Positions 1-12,900 of a stretch of DNA of 64,000 bases are shown here, in pieces. Origin of the DNA: Branchiostoma floridae (taxonomy: Eukaryota > Chordata > Leptocardii > Amphioxiformes > Branchiostomatidae); assembly GCF_000003815.2 (NCBI RefSeq), contig NC_049979.1, forward strand, positions 18,423,367-18,487,366, given 5' to 3'. Position numbers and translations under genes: made by a program. The notes under the pieces are model-generated. The model ran no database searches, was not told the origin of the DNA, and saw only the letters and a list, made by a program, of their open reading frames with translations. Position 1 is the first letter of the stretch, and each line of letters starts with the position of its first letter.

Positions 1-754
1 NNNNNNNNNNNNNNNNNNNNNNNNNNNNNNNNNNNNNNNNNNNNNNNNNNNNNNNNNNNNNNNNNNNNNNNNNNNNNNNNNNNNNNNNNNNNNNNNNNNN
101 NNNNNNNNNNNNNNNNNNNNNNNNNNNNNNNNNNNNNNNNNNNNNNNNNNNNNNNNNNNNNNNNNNNNNNNNNNNNNNNNNNNNNNNNNNNNNNNNNNNN
201 NNNNNNNNNNNNNNNNNNNNNNNNNNNNNNNNNNNNNNNNNNNNNNNNNNNNNNNNNNNNNNNNNNNNNNNNNNNNNNNNNNNNNNNNNNNNNNNNNNNN
301 NNNNNNNNNNNNNNNNNNNNNNNNNNNNNNNNNNNNNNNNNNNNNNNNNNNNNNNNNNNNNNNNNNNNNNNNNNNNNNNNNNNNNNNNNNNNNNNNNNNN
401 NNNNNNNNNNNNNNNNNNNNNNNNNNNNNNNNNNNNNNNNNNNNNNNNNNNNNNNNNNNNNNNNNNNNNNNNNNNNNNNNNNNNNNNNNNNNNNNNNNNN
501 NNNNNNNNNNNNNNNNNNNNNNNNNNNNNNNNNNNNNNNNNNNNNNNNNNNNNNNNNNNNNNNNNNNNNNNNNNNNNNNNNNNNNNNNNNNNNNNNNNNN
601 NNNNNNNNNNNNNNNNNNNNNNNNNNNNNNNNNNNNNNNNNNNNNNNNNNNNNNNNNNNNNNNNNNNNNNNNNNNNNNNNNNNNNNNNNNNNNNNNNNNN
701 NNNNNNNNNNNNNNNNNNNNNNNNNNNNNNNNNNNNNNNNNNNNNNNNNNNNNN
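1..754. other. Assembly gap (N run)
   Basis: All bases are N. Nothing can be said about this stretch; the 3' end of the ZNF839-like transcript (minus strand) could reach into it. Confidence 0.99.
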
Positions 755-2359
755 CTGTATGTTGGGCAACAGGTACACCTAAGGTAGCAAAACCCATTCA
801 ACTTTTTTAACAACTCTACTTTAACTAAATGTAACATGAAAACAGTGCTGCGGCTACCTGGCAGACTGTACATATAGTTCACAGAACCATGGTGATTGTA
901 CTAGATTAAGACATATACAAAACATTTGCATATTTGGGGAAGTTTCAGTTAGTTTTACTCCTTAACATGCCATGCCTTAAGCACATTAAACAAAACATCA
1001 GCAGGGAATCTTTCAAAGAGCTTAAGTCCACAGATATCAAGTCTGCATTCTCCTGATCTAGGGGACAAGAAGATAAAATCGTAATAGCTACGTAGTTTCT
1101 CGAGAGACATGCATATGGTTGAAGTAGATGTACAGCTGTCTGCTCCTCATTTCTGATCATCTGCTACCTACTATGGAATGTGAACTACATCATACCCAAT
1201 GGTCCACTCTTCACTATCTGTACATGCAAACACAGGAACGAGGAAGAGATTTCTGTGGACATGAAGTACAGGATTTACATGACAGGCTATAATGTCATTA
1301 CAATTGAGATGTTGTTATCATGAGGCCCAGTAGTCTTACTTATGTGGTCAAATTCATTTAGATTCCAATAGGCAGGTTATGAAATACAAATATAAAAAGT
1401 ATAATGCATTTAAATGGTGTCAACTTCCTTACCAGCTGACATGCTGTTTAGCACAGCATTGTTAATCAGAAATCCACCACCAAAGTGGAGACAATCTTGG
1501 TTATTTACAGCGCCAGGTTGCTACCTAAATGTGGGAGTTATTGTTTATGTTGGCAAGAACAGCACCAAAACATGCATACGTTCACTATTATACAGACTTT
1601 AAATACCATACTTATCGTTAGACATGTTAGTCACATTTAAAATGGTAGCCTATTTCAAAATACACATTTTCAGATCTAAAAGGATATTGCAGGAGAGTAA
1701 TTCAAAGGATTTCCTTCTTCAGAACCCTGGAAATAAGACTTTCAGCCAGGGCCAGCAGAGAATCTGTTTGGCAGCCATGGCAGGTCTGCCTGAGGACCTT
1801 TACAGAGTCATGCAGGGAGAGTCTAGCTAGGTCCTCGGGATGACCTGCCTTGGCTGCTGGACAGATTCTCGGCTGGCCCTGGATAAAAGTCTGGTTTCCA
1901 GGGTACTTCTTCTGAGGTTGTTCCCATTGAGGGTGGGTTAACTCTAATCTGACCAATCCATGCATCCCATTGATAAGCCACATCAGAATGAGGCTTCAAT
2001 TGGAGCTGTGCCATGCCAGAATATGGCTCCCACTTCTAAATAATTTTACTTCTGTTGTTTCTCTGGTGATACTGGCAGCTTGGCCACATGTTGGAATGAA
2101 AGAGTACAATATGACGGACAGGTGTAAATTGTTTTTAGTAATCATCATTCAAAATTCCCATTGAGATTAGCTGGAAACAGTTGGAGTACTACATAGCATG
2201 CTATACCTTCTAAGCTTTGCAGACACAATAAGAATAAAAACGAAAGAGAGAATTATATATATATACATATTATGATAATATCACCTTAGTATTTCCTGAA
2301 CATTTGAAAGCTGATTTTTATAGATGCCAGAGTACATATTTGCTGATTTGCTGCTTGAT
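755..2359. other. 3' flank of the ZNF839-like gene, no coding exon seen
   Basis: Both strands were read and no conserved exon was recognised. The part nearest 2359 is probably 3' untranslated sequence of the ZNF839-like gene. I could not pick a convincing polyadenylation signal on the minus strand. The only structure that stands out is the inverted repeat at 1725-1903. Confidence 0.5.
1725..1903. repeat. Imperfect inverted repeat, 74-nt arms
   Basis: Bases 1725-1798 and 1830-1903 are reverse complements with 12 mismatches by my hand count (about 84% identity) and no gaps, around a 31-nt loop. Open frames on both strands encode related peptides because of this symmetry, which argues for a foldback structure rather than a gene. 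It could be a small foldback transposon or a precursor of a hairpin RNA; the sequence does not decide. Confidence 0.8.
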
Positions 2360-5300
2360 CTACTCATGCATAGTGATCTGTTGCTGTGCTAGTAATGTCT
2401 GGATGGCCTCTATTGTGAACCCTGGAGCGTCAATCTTCATGCCTGAGCCATCTGGATTGGTCACCAGGAACTGTCCATCTGCAATCTGTGTTACCGTGGC
2501 ACCTGGGTGTGACATCAGGGTCACGCCCTCTTNNNNNNNNNNNNNNNNNNNNNNNNNNNNNNNNNNNNNNNNNNNNNNNNNNNNNNNNNNNNNNNNNNNN
2601 NNNNNNNNNNNNNNNNNNNNNNNNNNNNNNNNCCTGGAGAGACTACTTCAACAACTCTTCTTTCATGGGTGGTGTGGGTGGCATCTGATGGATCTGTTAC
2701 CAATAACTTGTACTGAATGGAGTCTGAGGCTTGTACCTGTGCGGCTTCCTTTCCCTTCTGAGGAAAACATCAATAGACAAATACAAGGGAATGAAATATA
2801 CATGTATATTAATGGGAATCTGATACAGTGAAGTGACACCAGCATTTACTCCAATCTATGCTTGCTTGGCCTGTTAAAAGTTGTAAAATTTCCTTTTGTG
2901 CACCATCTAGCGATTCCCAGCAATACTGCACAAGGTACTTCCCGAACAAGGTCGAGTTAATGAGGTATAATTCTTCAGACCCTCATATTGATCTTGCAAT
3001 AAGTCATACACTTTCCACAGCAATTTTTTCTTAGAATTGGTAAGGACACCATAAAACATCACCAAGCATTGTTCTGCATAAGGTCTATCTAAATACAGAT
3101 ATACGCATGTATAGGAAATCCCAATGATTGAGCCATGTTTCCTGCTTGCTATTAGCACTCAAGTTGCAAGAAGGTAACTTTAAAGGGGCATTCCACTCCA
3201 GAAACGAGTATTATTATTCCTCAGACAATAAATAATTATGTTTGAATCAAGTTTGTTTGGTCAAATTTACCACAAGTTTAAGCTTAAACGAAGAGGGAAC
3301 ATTGTAGCAAACGAGTTCTTGAATTCTCTTGAGGACCCTTCCAATGCATTGTGCGCTGCTGAGGGAGGACGTGGCTTTGACCATGGGAACAGGTACCGGT
3401 TAGTACTAGTATAGATTTCGATACTATGATGTTTTAGGATCACTTTTTGAGTAGACTGTATGTGTGTGCACAAACGTCATTAGAACGTTTGTGGGTCATT
3501 CTGTAGTAATTTGTTGATGTATAAAAGTAGCCTTTTTAGAGAAGAATGATCCACAAAAGTGACCACATCTCTGGATTCCAAGAACCGCTGAGCTTCAAAC
3601 TTTGTGTGTTCCTTCCTAAACGTCCGATAGCCACCCTACCACTTTCGTTCGCTCAGCGGTTCTACCGTTAGCGAGAAATTGTGCCCAACGTCGGCCATAC
3701 AAGCAGTTTTGGCGCCGCCATTTTACGTTGACCGACTTTCAACTCCTTATAGTTAAGTGGCCAAATATCCCCATCCCAAGATGATATAGTCTTCAAACGT
3801 TTTTTGTATTTCCCTACATGTGTGATTATCACTTGACTGCTTTGTCAAGCTTATCCCGACTACCGTTAGCGAGAAGGTGTGACGGAAGTCGCGAACTCAT
3901 ATACAGCGCAGTACATTAGAAGCGGGTCCGCATGGGGGTGCTCTAATTTAGAAAAGAATATTGTCTAAAAGACAAATCAGGTAACTTTGCGAAAAGTCGA
4001 GTGTATTAGTATCCCAAAAAATCTCATCTATCAGAAAATAATACTCGCTTCTGGAGTGGAATGCCCCTTTAATAGCATACTAGACGTAACTCTCACCTGT
4101 AGAAGTTCTGGTGTGATACCAACAGACTTGGCCACAGTCTCACTCTGTATGACCAGGCTGGGCTGGCTTGGTGTGACAGCTGGCTGCTGTAACATGTACT
4201 CCTCTGCCATCTTCTGCACGTGTTTGTGCAGAACCTCGTACTCCTGGTACACATCAGGGAAATGGGCTCTACACAAATAACAGATTTAGAAAAAAGGATT
4301 ACAGTCATTATCATCTACTATCCATTCTTTCAAGGAACATCAGCAAATGACAATGACATATTCACTTTATCCTGTTTGTATTGCATACCCAATAAACTAC
4401 CTCATGGAGTAACACACCAGGTTTCTACTAAACAACACAAGCTGCATATCCGGACAGATCTATTTGATCTTCTAACACTGGGAAAGACCTCTACTCTTTT
4501 CGAGAAGTATGGTGGGTTCCTTTGTGTGCTCATGGTGTGGCTCTCTTCCAAAATGGGACCTACATTTTGTCCTATTCGAAGGACATCCCTAATGGCAGTT
4601 GGGTACTCACTGTCACCTGAGTGAAGTGAGGAAAACTGCATGTGTTAAGTGCACAACTTATGGGCAACAAATAGGCACGTCAGGAGAATCAAACACAGGA
4701 ACTCGAGGGTCTGGCCCAAACACCCTTAGGCTACCATTACGTCACACTGATGACACGGGTGGTGTTCATTCTGAACCATCCATTCCATAAGAAAGGCTAC
4801 ACGTTTGATCTACAGTTTACCTAATGTACAGACTGAAAATCTGAAATATCCTGTAACACATGCTGACCTTGAGGGCCGTCCTCGCTCCACCTTCATGAGC
4901 AGGAACTCCCAGAGCGTGATGGCCTTGGTGAGGCGGGGCAGCGCCAGTTCCATCAGCTCCTCATCATTCATCTGCTTCAACAGCTGACAGGAAGATACAA
5001 ACTTTCTCATTCCTCTATCCATGAAATTATGCACATAATCAATAGTTCTATCATCATCATCATCATCATCATCACAACAGTTCAAGGACATCTGCACCAA
5101 GTCACTAGTAAAACAGGTTCTGTCCTTACAAAATGATATCAATAGCTATTACAAGTCTTCAAGTTTAACAGATGGACGCAAAAGTCACTAGGCTACTCTA
5201 CAGCTCAAAAGATAGGAAAGAGTTGTCATCCATAGGAGAGGCTGCTTTAGTAATACACATACTAGTAACAAGTCATTCAAATTTCAATACTGTACCTCTC

Positions 5301-7840
5301 TGAACTTGGCCTTTCTTCTGGCCTCACCATGCTGTGTGGGGGGTCTGCCTGGTCCCCTCTTGACAGGAGTCTCACTACCTACTGCCGCCCGATTGTTGGA
5401 TGCGGTGCTGGGTGTCTGTGGTGGGGGTCCGCTTGTTTCAATTGTGCCTAAATTTAGTCAATGAAGATGATATCAAGAACTGTTGGGGTTACCTTCTAAC
5501 TATGTAACAAATCAGATCCGAGAAAACATTTTACAGAGGTTTCTAGAAAGACCAATAAATAATGGCATCATCATCTGACATTAAGGATGAAGCAGTTTTG
5601 GATGACAGAAAACAATTCCACTTTGTTATAAAATGTATCTCAGGCTGTTCAGGTGAAAACAAATTAGTAACCCAATACAACTGTTTTACATTATGTCAAA
5701 TTGCACTTATTGTGACTTATATTCCACATGGGTATGCAATCTGCAGGGTTTCAGCAAGATGGTCTATAACCTCCTTGGCTTGTTTCATACAAAATGGACT
5801 ACAACAATATCATCAGACCAACCCCATCATCATTGAGTTACATTAATACTAGTAGTAATAGAGCTCATGCATACAAACCTAATGATGTAGAAAATAGAGT
5901 ATTTAGACTTCCTAAGACATCCTGGTCAAGATGTAAATGTTTGTATTTACTGTATGCATTAATTATGGAGTAAGGAAGACAAGAAACTTACCAGAAAAGC
6001 TGGTGACAGTTCCTATAGGTGAAGATAAAACATCAGCATTGCCTTGGGAACGCCTGTCTTTTTCTACCGGAGTACCAGGTGTTTTCTCATCACCTTCCTC
6101 TGGCTCCAAGTGCCCGTGTTCAGGGTACAGTCTATAGTGACGTCCCAGTCCTGCTCTACCAATGTATGCCTTCTCACAGGTCTCACACTTCCAGCCTCTG
6201 GGCTTTTCTGACATCAGTGGAACATACGGTTTGTCGTCTTTGGACAGCTTTGCAGCATCATCATCTGAATCAGGGCTGTAGTCAGAGTACTCCCCTTCAG
6301 AGGAGTCTTGGCTGTCTGCCAAGTCCTCTGTCTTGATAACTTTGTAGTCTCTGACTCTGTAGGATGGTGGTCTGGAGACTCGTCCTGATCTTGTCATCTG
6401 TTTGTGAGGTTTCTTCTCTTTATCTTCAGAATCATCAACTTCTCCATTCTGTTTTTCAGCCAAAGCAGCCTTTGGTTTACGGCCTCTTTTCTTTGGCTGG
6501 TTCTGAGGAATCACTAGCACTTGCTGTTGTTGGCGCACTAGCTGTGCCTGCTGTTGTAACACCTGTGTAGCCCCTGTTGGCTGGGCAATATGAACTGTCT
6601 GACCTTGTGGAGCAATGATGTACTGGATTTGTTGTCCTGGCTTATGTAGAATTTGGATCGGTTGTGTGTTTTGCCCAGTTCTGTGAATAAGGTACACTGT
6701 TTGTTTACCTGTGTTACTGTTAGCACTACCAGAACCAGTCTGTGGTACCACATGTACATTTGGTTGTGATGTTGGTGGAGCCGCTGTCACCGTTTGTACC
6801 TGTTGTTGTACATTAGACTGACCAGGCTTCTGCAGGACATATACAGTGTGTCCACCTGCAGGTTTTTGGGTAGGTTGCTGGAGAATGTATGTGGTGTTAC
6901 CAACTGTTATAGTCTGTCTGGCCTGTGACTGTTGGTTAGTAGACTGTTGTGCAGCAGTTTGTGTTACAGCCTGTGCCACCTGCTGTATCACCTGTGATGC
7001 CTGCCCAAGTGACTGTGATGTCGTTGCCACCTGAACACCTGTGCCTACTGTGGTCTGTGCTACCTGTGGCTGCATACTTGCCTGTATGTCCTGTACAGGT
7101 CCTGTAGACTGTCCACTGTCCGACAGTACCTGCATCTGATCTTGAATCACTACTGAACCTTCCTGTTCTGCTAGCTGCTGATTGATTTGTTCCTGGAGCA
7201 ATGCCTGTGTCTGTTCATCCAAAGCTATTGTCTGTTGGTCAACCACCTGTCCTTCCAGCGTTTGCTGCTCCTGTGACTGGATAAGTGCATGTGTCACACC
7301 TTCCTCGTTTATGATGTGATTTTGCTGGTGGACAATGGTCTGCTGGTCAAAGATCTGCTGCTGCAATAAGTCATTCTGCTGTTGCTGCAGTAGCTCTGCC
7401 TGCTGTTCCTCCGTTAGCTGCTGGGCCTGTTCTTCCAGAAGCCTGGCCTCTTCATGGGTTAGCTGCGTTTCTCCGACCATCCCAGTACCCTGAACGTACA
7501 TAACCCCGTTCCCTTCCCCTCCAGTCATTTCATCTGTTAGAATAGTACTCACTGCAGAAGACGTCAGGTCGGACGACACTGGGGTGGGCGTTTCTACGTA
7601 CTCTGTCATAACATCCTCGGTAAGCGTACCCTGTAGGTCGGCGGAAACCGAAGTAGTTTGATCGCCATTGCTCGACGAAACAGTAACCAATGAGTTAGAC
7701 ATCTTGTCAAACGTCTTAGACACGACAGACTCACTGTCAGAGGGTTCCGTTGAAACAGTGCCTTCTTGTATTACATCCATCGGAGCACTATTTACATTGT
7801 TCAGAGAAACACCATCTTCCTCGCTCGTGGGTTCCGCCAT
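2360..7840 (-). CDS. ZNF839: ZNF839-like single C2H2 zinc-finger protein with AT-hooks
   Basis: Exons on the minus strand are 7840-5992, 5447-5296, 4983-4868, 4268-4097 and a last part from 2757 to 2360 interrupted by the N gap at 2533-2632; splice phases agree through 763 residues up to that last part. Exon 1 starts at the first ATG and is acidic, then very Gln-rich (about residues 130-450), then has a basic KKRGRKPK AT-hook-like motif, and then one zinc finger with Cys552, Cys555, His568 and His575. Exon 2 adds a second AT-hook (GPGRPP) and exon 3 a Leu-rich segment (MELALPRLTKAI). The protein ends with ITMHE and a stop. A lone YIG-type finger followed by the Leu-rich segment is the pattern I associate with ZNF839, a poorly characterised nuclear protein. 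DNA binding is inferred. The finger has six residues between its histidines, longer than the classical 3-5. Confidence 0.8.
2533..2632. other. 100-N assembly gap in the last coding part of ZNF839
   Basis: Exactly 100 Ns, the usual placeholder for a gap of unknown size. Coding sequence reads up to the gap on both sides, so it may hide exon sequence, an intron, or both. Confidence 0.95.
3184..4068. mobile_element. Non-autonomous DNA transposon flanked by TTAA, in ZNF839 intron 4
   Basis: The ends are inverted repeats: bases 3184-3215 read AGGGGCATTCCACTCC and onward, and the reverse complement of the far end matches with one difference in 32. A TTAA lies immediately outside each end (3180-3183 and 4069-4072), consistent with a 4-bp target duplication. 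The 885-bp body has no long open frame. It carries an inner inverted pair near 3485-3502 and 3541-3560, and a TACCGTTAGCGAGAA motif twice (near 3664 and 3861). TTAA duplication is typical of piggyBac-like elements, but the terminal bases are not the usual CCC start, so the superfamily is left open. Confidence 0.8.
4477..4625. repeat. Dispersed repeat, copy 1 of 2
   Basis: This intronic segment resembles 57954-58100 in the same direction. Shared blocks include GGTGGGTTCCTT, ATGGGACCT, a segment ending in GGAC, and GGTACTCA. Divergence is substantial, so these are old copies of an interspersed family with no coding potential. Confidence 0.55.
5050..5074. repeat. (ATC)n microsatellite in ZNF839 intron 2
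   Basis: About eight tandem ATC units. In one minus-strand frame this reads as a run of aspartates, but it lies between two well-defined exons and is intronic. Confidence 0.9.
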
Positions 7841-8200
7841 CTTGGATCGGTAGTAGTGCCTGTTGGGTACAGCTTACCCTGAATTCTCGTCACGATTTTC
7901 GCAAATTTTTGGTCAGAATCGCCGGGAAAATGAGTCTATAGTAGAAAATACTTCAATCAGGCGCTTCCAGATGATATTTTAGCCCCACTAAAAGCCCGGA
8001 TTAACGGAAATAGCATTCGTTTACCGGTCGTGGATTGGACCAAATCCGCGCTGGTCCGAAGCTAATTATCATATCCTGTGACGCTATTCTCCCCAGAGAG
8101 CTGATTGGTTACCTGCGTGGGCCGTAAGAAATCAGTTACACGTTTTGCGTCACCCGTAGATCGGTAAGTCTAAGAAGATTATCATGATTATGTGAAAGCT
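7841..8200 (-). promoter_or_regulatory. Putative ZNF839 promoter region with CCAAT box
   Basis: Upstream of the ATG at 7840. CTGATTGGTT at 8101-8110 is a consensus CCAAT box on the minus strand about 265 bp above the ATG; another ATTGG lies near 8033. No TATA box is evident. This is inferred from position and motif only. Confidence 0.35.
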
Positions 8201-9958
8201 CCCTTATCGTCATGATCGTATGAGTTGACCACACAATCAATGGTCCCTTTAAAGTAATGGCTAGATTTTGACACTGAATCTTGGAAGATCAAGTAGCTTT
8301 TATCAAGATAAAAGCTGAAAATTCGATTCCCCTTCCAATGTCAGACACTGTGATGGTTGAGGAATTTGGCAGTATATAAACGTTAGGTAACATTACTTAG
8401 GGACTAGGTAGGTAGGTAGGTAACATTACTTTCATGTTGCGACACACAGTAGTGCATATCTATGGCGTATGACCTTTGAACGTAGAATCATGAAAAATAT
8501 GGTTTCAATGTTAAGGGTAATGGATTAAGCTTTCTAACGTTAGATATGTAGAACTGTACAATTGATAACGTGTGTTAGAGATAACAGACTGTCAGATTGA
8601 TCAAATTTAAGTTTCTTACCTTATTGTGCTGAATGTAGTTATTTTTCTCAACATTTAATGTTACATGTAAGAGAGGTTGCTAGGGATTCATAGTTGCCCA
8701 TTCAATTAGGAATAAGTTAACATTGAGATTTATGAGAAGTTAGTTACTTCAATCTTGATCATGAAACTTTCCTGAGGAGACTGTCATGTAAATGTATGTC
8801 CTAAAGAATCAAATTGAGGGTGAGAGATGACATTATCATGTATAGGGGTGGGTACCAGAAATCCAGCGCCACTGGGTTATGTTAATGAGTTAGTGACGTC
8901 ACTGCCTTGACTGTCATGGATCCCATGATCCTCTTCGCCCTCTTCTATCATGGCTGTGATTGAGTGAACATCATGGAATAAACGCCTCTTCCAATCAAGT
9001 TGCATCGGCTCCTGTGATTCACTATCGCGTCCCCTTAAAACGTGTGAATGCCTGATCAAATAATCTGTTAATTTCCTATTAAGTCCAACATCCGGTCACC
9101 TAATTTTTTCAGGTCGTTTTTCTGGACCGGTCCAATGAGAAAAAACAAGTTTTGTATCGGTATGCTGTACCAATACCCAGGCATACTAATCATGTACATT
9201 TCAATTATACCAGAATCATGCAAGAATGGCCAAGCTATTATTCTATATGGTCTCCATCCAAATACAAAACGTTTTCCAATAATACTTTTCAAAGAAAAAG
9301 AAGATGGCAATGTTCTTTTTATTCTGATGGTACTTCATGTGCCTTAAGTAAGAAAGCTCACACTGTCATCAACCAGGCTGTAGTACCGGTATTATAGATG
9401 TAACATCAACTCTCAAAATTCCACCAGATGCCATAATACATTGTACTACCACAAGAGAAAAAGAAGTAAGAAATAAAGGATTGTACCAATGCAACATGAG
9501 GTACACACACTTCAGACACAGCTGTTCAAAACAATCTTGAGAAGGCCTCTGTAAGTTTTTTTTCATGTGATGATATTATGGCACCCAGAGGTTCATGCCC
9601 TCCTACATTCTCATTATATTTCTTGCTCAGCTGCTGGAAATTAAACCTTTGAAGCTCTTACATGTTATGATTTCTATTTAGGACTCACAGGAAGAAAAAA
9701 AGACTACTTTGGCATCTCTTTACCTACTTTCATCACCACATGCTTAATCTTAAGACAGATGCAAAACATTAAGGAACCAGCAAAATGCTATTCTCTCACT
9801 GGCTATGTTGCCTGAACAGAAGGTTACATCAGAATACTGCCATGTCACATCCATGCCAAAATTCTGCCACAATACCTGGTCATGCCAGCAGTAACAGCTT
9901 ACAAAATATATTGGAATATTAACAAATGTAATAGCACATCAACAGTGACAACAACTGT
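8201..9958. other. Intergenic stretch between ZNF839 and ACTR10, no gene seen
   Basis: Small open frames here (for example near 8877-9059 and 9068-9397, on both strands) show no recognisable motif and overlap in opposite frames. An AGGT tetranucleotide repeat lies at 8405-8422. The part just below 9959 is presumably ACTR10 3' untranslated sequence. Confidence 0.5.
8405..8422. repeat. Short (AGGT)n microsatellite
   Basis: About four and a half tandem AGGT units in intergenic DNA. Confidence 0.85.
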
Positions 9959-12900
9959 CTAAGTTGTGCTTTCCCCACTTGTTTCCAGCTTCACTGTGGT
10001 TGCTGCTGACCCTTTGCCAGACTCTTTCCCAGATTCCTTGCCCCCCTTTGCCCCTAACCCTGTACTACTCTTGATGGCCTCAAGAGTTTTTCTTAAAGTT
10101 GGCAGAGAGACAGGTGTCTTCTCCACCACTCCCTCTGTGAAGAAGTCCTTGTTGTTAAGAGAACACCAGTCAGGGATGTGGGGACCTTCATATTGGATGT
10201 CCTTGGTAAAGGAGTGGGATGCTAGGGCTTCGGTTGCGGCAAAGATGGCTCCTGAAAGTTGAAGTTATAAATATTGTGTTACATCTAAAACTAATTGACT
10301 GTCAAAGTGCTCTCAATATTAAGTAAGAGGAGAGTGACATAAAGGAAAAAGTTCCTAAATAAATGCATCACCATACTTGGGTATCTACAAACTGTACATA
10401 CAAAATGTACTTGTGAACAAAACAGACTCTATCAGCTCTGCCACATTTCCAAATTTGTTTCCTCTTTCGCATATCTTTAAAATCTAACTTTGATACACTA
10501 CATCATTTCACAGGCTTCTTTTGCTTGTATCTTACTACTGGTAGTGCCTGTACCGGTACAATTGTATATTAAATGTCAATTATGGTGTCTCCTGTCGTAA
10601 GTCAACAAATGACATGGTGAGAAATATGATTTGACTATTTAATCACTTACCACCAAGCCATGGGACACAGTTGGGTTGAGCAGGAGGGGTGTGTATCTTG
10701 AAGGAGCCAAAAGCTAGTTTGCTGCTGTACTTCGGAGACTGTCTGAGGGAGTTTAACTCCTGCATTAGACGGTGCAAGAAGCCTGGCAGCAGGGCAGTAC
10801 CACCTGTAACCACCAGGTTCTCTGCCAGCTCTTTCCTGGTGTCAATGGGACTCTGTAAATACATTTCAGTTCATGAGTACAACACGTACTTTACAATTTT
10901 ATAGAAAACATTTTTGTGACAGCAAGAAAATGGGCAATGATCCATGGAATTTTGTGTTAGTACACCCTACCTTAATGATGGCATCCAGAATGAGTGTTGC
11001 AACAGACTGTAGTTCATTATCCTGCTCAAACAGTACTTCTGTGGCAGACTCTCTGTTGTAAAAAAATAATGCAAAGAAGCAATTAGAAAAAATAAAGCAG
11101 TGTCAGTTAAAGCTTCCAGATAGCCAAGGCAAAGAGACAAAATACTCAACTCAAAAGGATACTCCAGAACAAGTTATTTAAAAAAAAATTGAAATAAAGA
11201 AGAAAACTGCCTTAAACAACACGACTACAGACCAATCAACTTGTACTTTGAAATCATTCTACAATTGCAATTTAACAATGATTGAAATAAAAACTGTCCT
11301 TACCTGATGGATCCATTGATTTTGAGGATTTTGGCTCCATCCAATGGGAACTCTACAGATGGTGGTGGTGTGGGGGGCTGAAGTGTAGAAAAAGATCAGC
11401 ACAGGTAAATATTCCACATAGTGTCATATATGTACACTTGACACTAGGATATTGCAGATTCCTGAAACATCTTCCTGATGCACCATGTATTTATATATTC
11501 AATGTACACAAAGATGCAATTCCCTTTTATGTTTTCAAGTTATGAACAGGCATACAGTTCATCAAGCTTAATATGAGCTGAGATACGGGTGTTCTTATTT
11601 GTCGAGCTAAAGTCAAGCTTGACACTGGTCTAAATTAGTTCTATGCTATAAGGGCTCACCAACAAATAATTGTTGACAGACAGTTAAAACAGTTATAATT
11701 TATTATGTCCCATTTGTATGCAGCACAATTGCTGCTTTACTGTCTAGATTAAGAAGTTACTTGGCATGAGCATGATGATATCAAAGCCAAGAGCAGACCT
11801 GTCCAGCTTGGCTGGGGTCGATAAGGCCCAGCTGAGCCATGGCTGCATCCTGGACCTTCCTTGATCTCTCCATACTGCACACAAAACATGTCCTCACTGG
11901 GAGAAGAAAAAGATGTAAACTGTTGAAGGGCCGATGATCCAACTGGATGAAAGCCAACTCATGTTTTGAATAAAACAATGAATGAAGATGACAATACATT
12001 TTGCCCTTCGACGGCTGATACAACACATTAGAAGAAAGCATGTTAAGGCACACCAACCTTTTATGTCCTCCAGAATCTCTTCTTTCACAGTACCTACAAT
12101 AAGTAGAGGGAGGGAAGTCACACAATAAATAGACCACACAAAACAAGCTTACAGCCATACACTTTCAAGCATTGTTTTTTTTTTTATATATGACCTTGGT
12201 AGTCTTCATTAATTTCTAACAAAATGTCACTGACTGTTTATCATACTGACCTACAATTGATGATAGAGGTAGCTCTGTGCCTCCTTCTGTGGCCACTGTT
12301 GACTCTGCAAGCAGCAGGGATTCTAGTCTCCTAGCAACATGAAACATAATTAAATTATCAAACATGAGAGTTTACTAAATCTAATAATGCATCACATCAT
12401 TATTGTTCATTTAGCTGACACAATATGTGCAAAAAATACATTCATCGGGGCCCAAAGGGTATATGAAAGTAATTGTAATCTCTTACTTGTGAATAGCTCT
12501 TCCTCCGAGGGGCAAGCTCTGCCATGCTCCCAACACTGCCACACCCTCATAGATGTACTGACAGTTAAGGAAAGAAATCCTTCAAAAAAACATTAAAAAA
12601 TCCATATGTTTCCATTTTATTCATATCATTCCTTCTCCCATTAACTAAATTACAAACACCTGCTTGATTTGATTTCACATTGGTGAAAAGGATTAATGCA
12701 GATGAACATGGGAAATGTCTCACGAGAGTCAATAAAAGGCACACAAGCAGAACTGGCCTACAATGATCATCCTTTTGCTGGGATTAAAATAAGTAACAAT
12801 AAGTCACAGTTATCTAAATATTTCAAATGTATTTCTTCCTTCTATTTCCAGACTTTAGATAGATGCACATGCTGTCATAGCAAATATTTTTTTGTCTATC

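Noticed and set aside
2304-2831. Plus-strand open frame crossing the N gap
   Set aside because: It overlaps the end of ZNF839 on the other strand, and its apparent length comes from translating Ns.
4810-5142. Poly-aspartate extension of ZNF839 exon 3
   Set aside because: It is an (ATC)n microsatellite beyond a good CAG acceptor at 4984-4986, so intronic.
12555-12557. Starting ACTR10 exon 6 at CAG before TAC as a standard GT-AG intron
   Set aside because: The upstream exon has no GT donor at its conserved end, while AT-AC signals on both sides restore the conserved V-L-P-I-Y-E-G.
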